Origin: SAR324 cluster bacterium
GTDB taxonomy: Bacteria > SAR324 > NAC60-12
NCBI GenBank assembly: GCA_014382365.1
Contig: JACNJW010000028.1
Location: 154,725 to 218,724 of the forward strand
Direction: 5' to 3'
Length of the DNA stretch: 64,000 nucleotides
Below, one piece after another: positions 63,267 to 64,000 of this stretch (position 1 is its first letter; each line of letters starts with the position of its first letter). Made by a program: the position numbers and the translations under genes. The notes beneath the pieces are model-generated. The model saw nothing but the letters and a program-made list of their open reading frames with translations. It had not been told where the DNA came from and searched no databases.

Positions 63267-63545
63267 ATGACAACAAAAAAAATATCGGTTCTGGCACGAG
63301 ACAATCATGCAGAAGCTATGCGTGTTGCGGCTGGATTAACGATTTACGGACATGAGGTAAGTCTCGTTTTTATGGATCATACAGTTGCTGAATCTGAGGA
63401 AAATGCAAAACAGGCAGAATTGCTGGAACTGGCAGACATAACTCCGGAAACAACAGTTGTTGAAATGTCTGAAGACTTAACATTTTTAGACTCTTCAGCT
63501 TTAGCTAAAATAATTAATACAGCAGATCAAATTATAAATATCTAA
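63267..63545 (+). CDS. DsrE/DsrF-like protein without Cys
   Basis: 92 residues: 'KISVLARDNHAEAMRVAAGL', 'TIYGHEVSLVFMDHTVAESE', 'QAELLELADITPETTVVEMS' are typical of DsrE/F-like proteins. It has no cysteine at all, so it cannot carry persulfide itself and may be structural. It starts 8 bp after the previous stop and ends in a TAATG overlap with the next gene. Confidence 0.78.
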   Translation: MTTKKISVLARDNHAEAMRVAAGLTIYGHEVSLVFMDHTVAESEENAKQAELLELADITPETTVVEMSEDLTFLDSSALAKIINTADQIINI

Positions 63546-63736
63546 TGTCAAAGACTATACTTGCCATCAAGGCAAACTTATTTCCGGATGGACAAACCGT
63601 TGAGGCCGCCCTCCGTGAAATGGAAACGAACCATGAGGTTCGTTTTGAAACTGTGATACCTGAAACAATGGACGACCAGGCCTGGGACAAAATTCTGTCC
63701 CAAATTCTTTCTGTTGATAAAGTCATCACTATTTAA
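63545..63736 (+). CDS. Small DsrH/TusB-scale protein
   Basis: 63 residues, no cysteine: 'TILAIKANLFPDGQTVEAAL' and 'AWDKILSQILSVDKVITI', whose end resembles DsrH/TusB C-termini ('vDkVitW'-like). It is the third member of a tight set of small proteins, as in DsrEFH or TusBCD, but the family call is low confidence. The TAATG junction suggests coupled translation. Confidence 0.6.
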   Translation: MSKTILAIKANLFPDGQTVEAALREMETNHEVRFETVIPETMDDQAWDKILSQILSVDKVITI

Positions 63737-63763
63737 TTAACTCTCATGAAACGAAAGGTCATC

Positions 63764-64000
63764 ATGAAAAAGATAATTGTAATGTTAGCAGTTTCTCTTT
63801 TAGGAATTGCTGGCTCAATTCAGGCAGCAACCCCATTGGTTGATGTCGCATGGGTCACTGCCAATACAGGAAAAGCAGGGGTTGTATTTTTGGATTTCCG
63901 CGGAAATGCTGCATATTTACGCGGTCATGTACCTGGAGCAATTCGTTCTAATTATGGTAAAGACGGCTGGCGCGAAAAAAACTCCGATGGTACCATCGGC
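63764..64000 (+). CDS. Exported rhodanese, C-terminus outside window
   Basis: 79 codons to the window edge. AAAGG is 5 nt before ATG 63764, preferred over ATG 63746. Signal peptide about 1-22 ('GIAGSIQAA'), then 'TPLVDVAWVTANTGKAGVVF', 'LDFRGNAAYLRGHVPGAIRS' and 'NYGKDGWREKNSDGTIG', the start of a rhodanese domain like that at 58167. The active Cys would be further downstream. It is the third rhodanese-type gene in 6 kb. Confidence 0.88.
   Translation, partial: MKKIIVMLAVSLLGIAGSIQAATPLVDVAWVTANTGKAGVVFLDFRGNAAYLRGHVPGAIRSNYGKDGWREKNSDGTIG

Overview
The window is AT-rich, gene-dense bacterial chromosome. It carries classical housekeeping and catabolic genes (RlmN, FumC, NuoN, RecB-like nuclease, Hut pathway, thiolase, MmsA), two tRNAs, multihaem and monohaem c-type cytochromes, and lipoproteins with a Gram-negative lipobox. 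The gene content (TVP38, disulfide oxidoreductase and DUF547 in a row, YnjBCD, a periplasmic sulfur-relay cluster, a LIV-type transporter inside a hut locus) fits a marine proteobacterium or a deltaproteobacterium-like / SAR324-like lineage. That placement is an inference from gene content and was not tested.

Layout. 0-2.7 kb (minus strand): a MotA/TolQ/ExbB-like channel with a zinc ribbon, an ExbD-like partner and a TPR lipoprotein. 2.8-6.6 kb: rlmN, then an ECF sigma factor, a zinc-finger anti-sigma factor, a cytochrome c with an Asn-Pro-Cys repeat, a DUF4268 protein and a DsrE-like protein. 6.8-12.6 kb: aldehyde dehydrogenase, a five-haem cytochrome whose 5' end is broken at an A9 tract, TVP38 protein, disulfide oxidoreductase and DUF547 protein. 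12.6-17.5 kb: aldose epimerase and a YnjBCD-type ABC transporter. 17.5-21.7 kb is the most patchwork stretch: a 25-bp direct repeat, a TonB-C-like protein, a tyrosine recombinase, a DUF4143 ATPase and the severed C-terminal end of a histidine kinase. 21.7-29 kb: fumC, an SDR, small membrane proteins, nitronate monooxygenase, an exported MsrA-MsrB fusion and a KefB-type antiporter.

29-42.2 kb is a complete histidine-utilization locus. hutF-hutC run leftward; livKHMGF and hutI-hutH-hutG-hutU run rightward. HutH, HutU, HutI, HutF and HutG together make the five-step route through formylglutamate. The divergent region holds a 14-bp tandem triplet, two TTGACA promoters, a TGTATGTACA palindrome suited to HutC, and a decapitated HisM-type permease. 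The permease suggests that an older histidine transporter decayed and a LIV-type one serves now. 42.3-53.5 kb: RecB-like protein, NtrB-like kinase, thiolase, tRNA-His, tRNA-Arg, a MazF-like toxin-antitoxin pair, an IR-bounded scar, mmsA and a lone nuoN. 53.6-56.7 kb: a type IV pilin-like protein, a TPR lipoprotein and an exported acidic-tailed protein.

57-64 kb is the most novel part: a long sulfur-trafficking cluster. It holds a two-domain exported rhodanese, a TPR protein ending in polyGlu-Gly-Cys, a two-gene YeeE/YedE transporter, a TusA-like carrier with an N-terminal extension, two very small membrane proteins (one of 30 residues), a second exported protein ending in Gly-Cys, a membrane-anchored tandem rhodanese lacking active-site cysteines, three DsrE/TusBCD-scale proteins, and the start of another exported rhodanese at the window edge. 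A decayed copy of the 3' end of the gene at 57.1 kb lies inside it. My hypothesis is a periplasm-to-cytoplasm sulfane-sulfur relay whose Gly-Cys tails act as sulfur-carrying arms.
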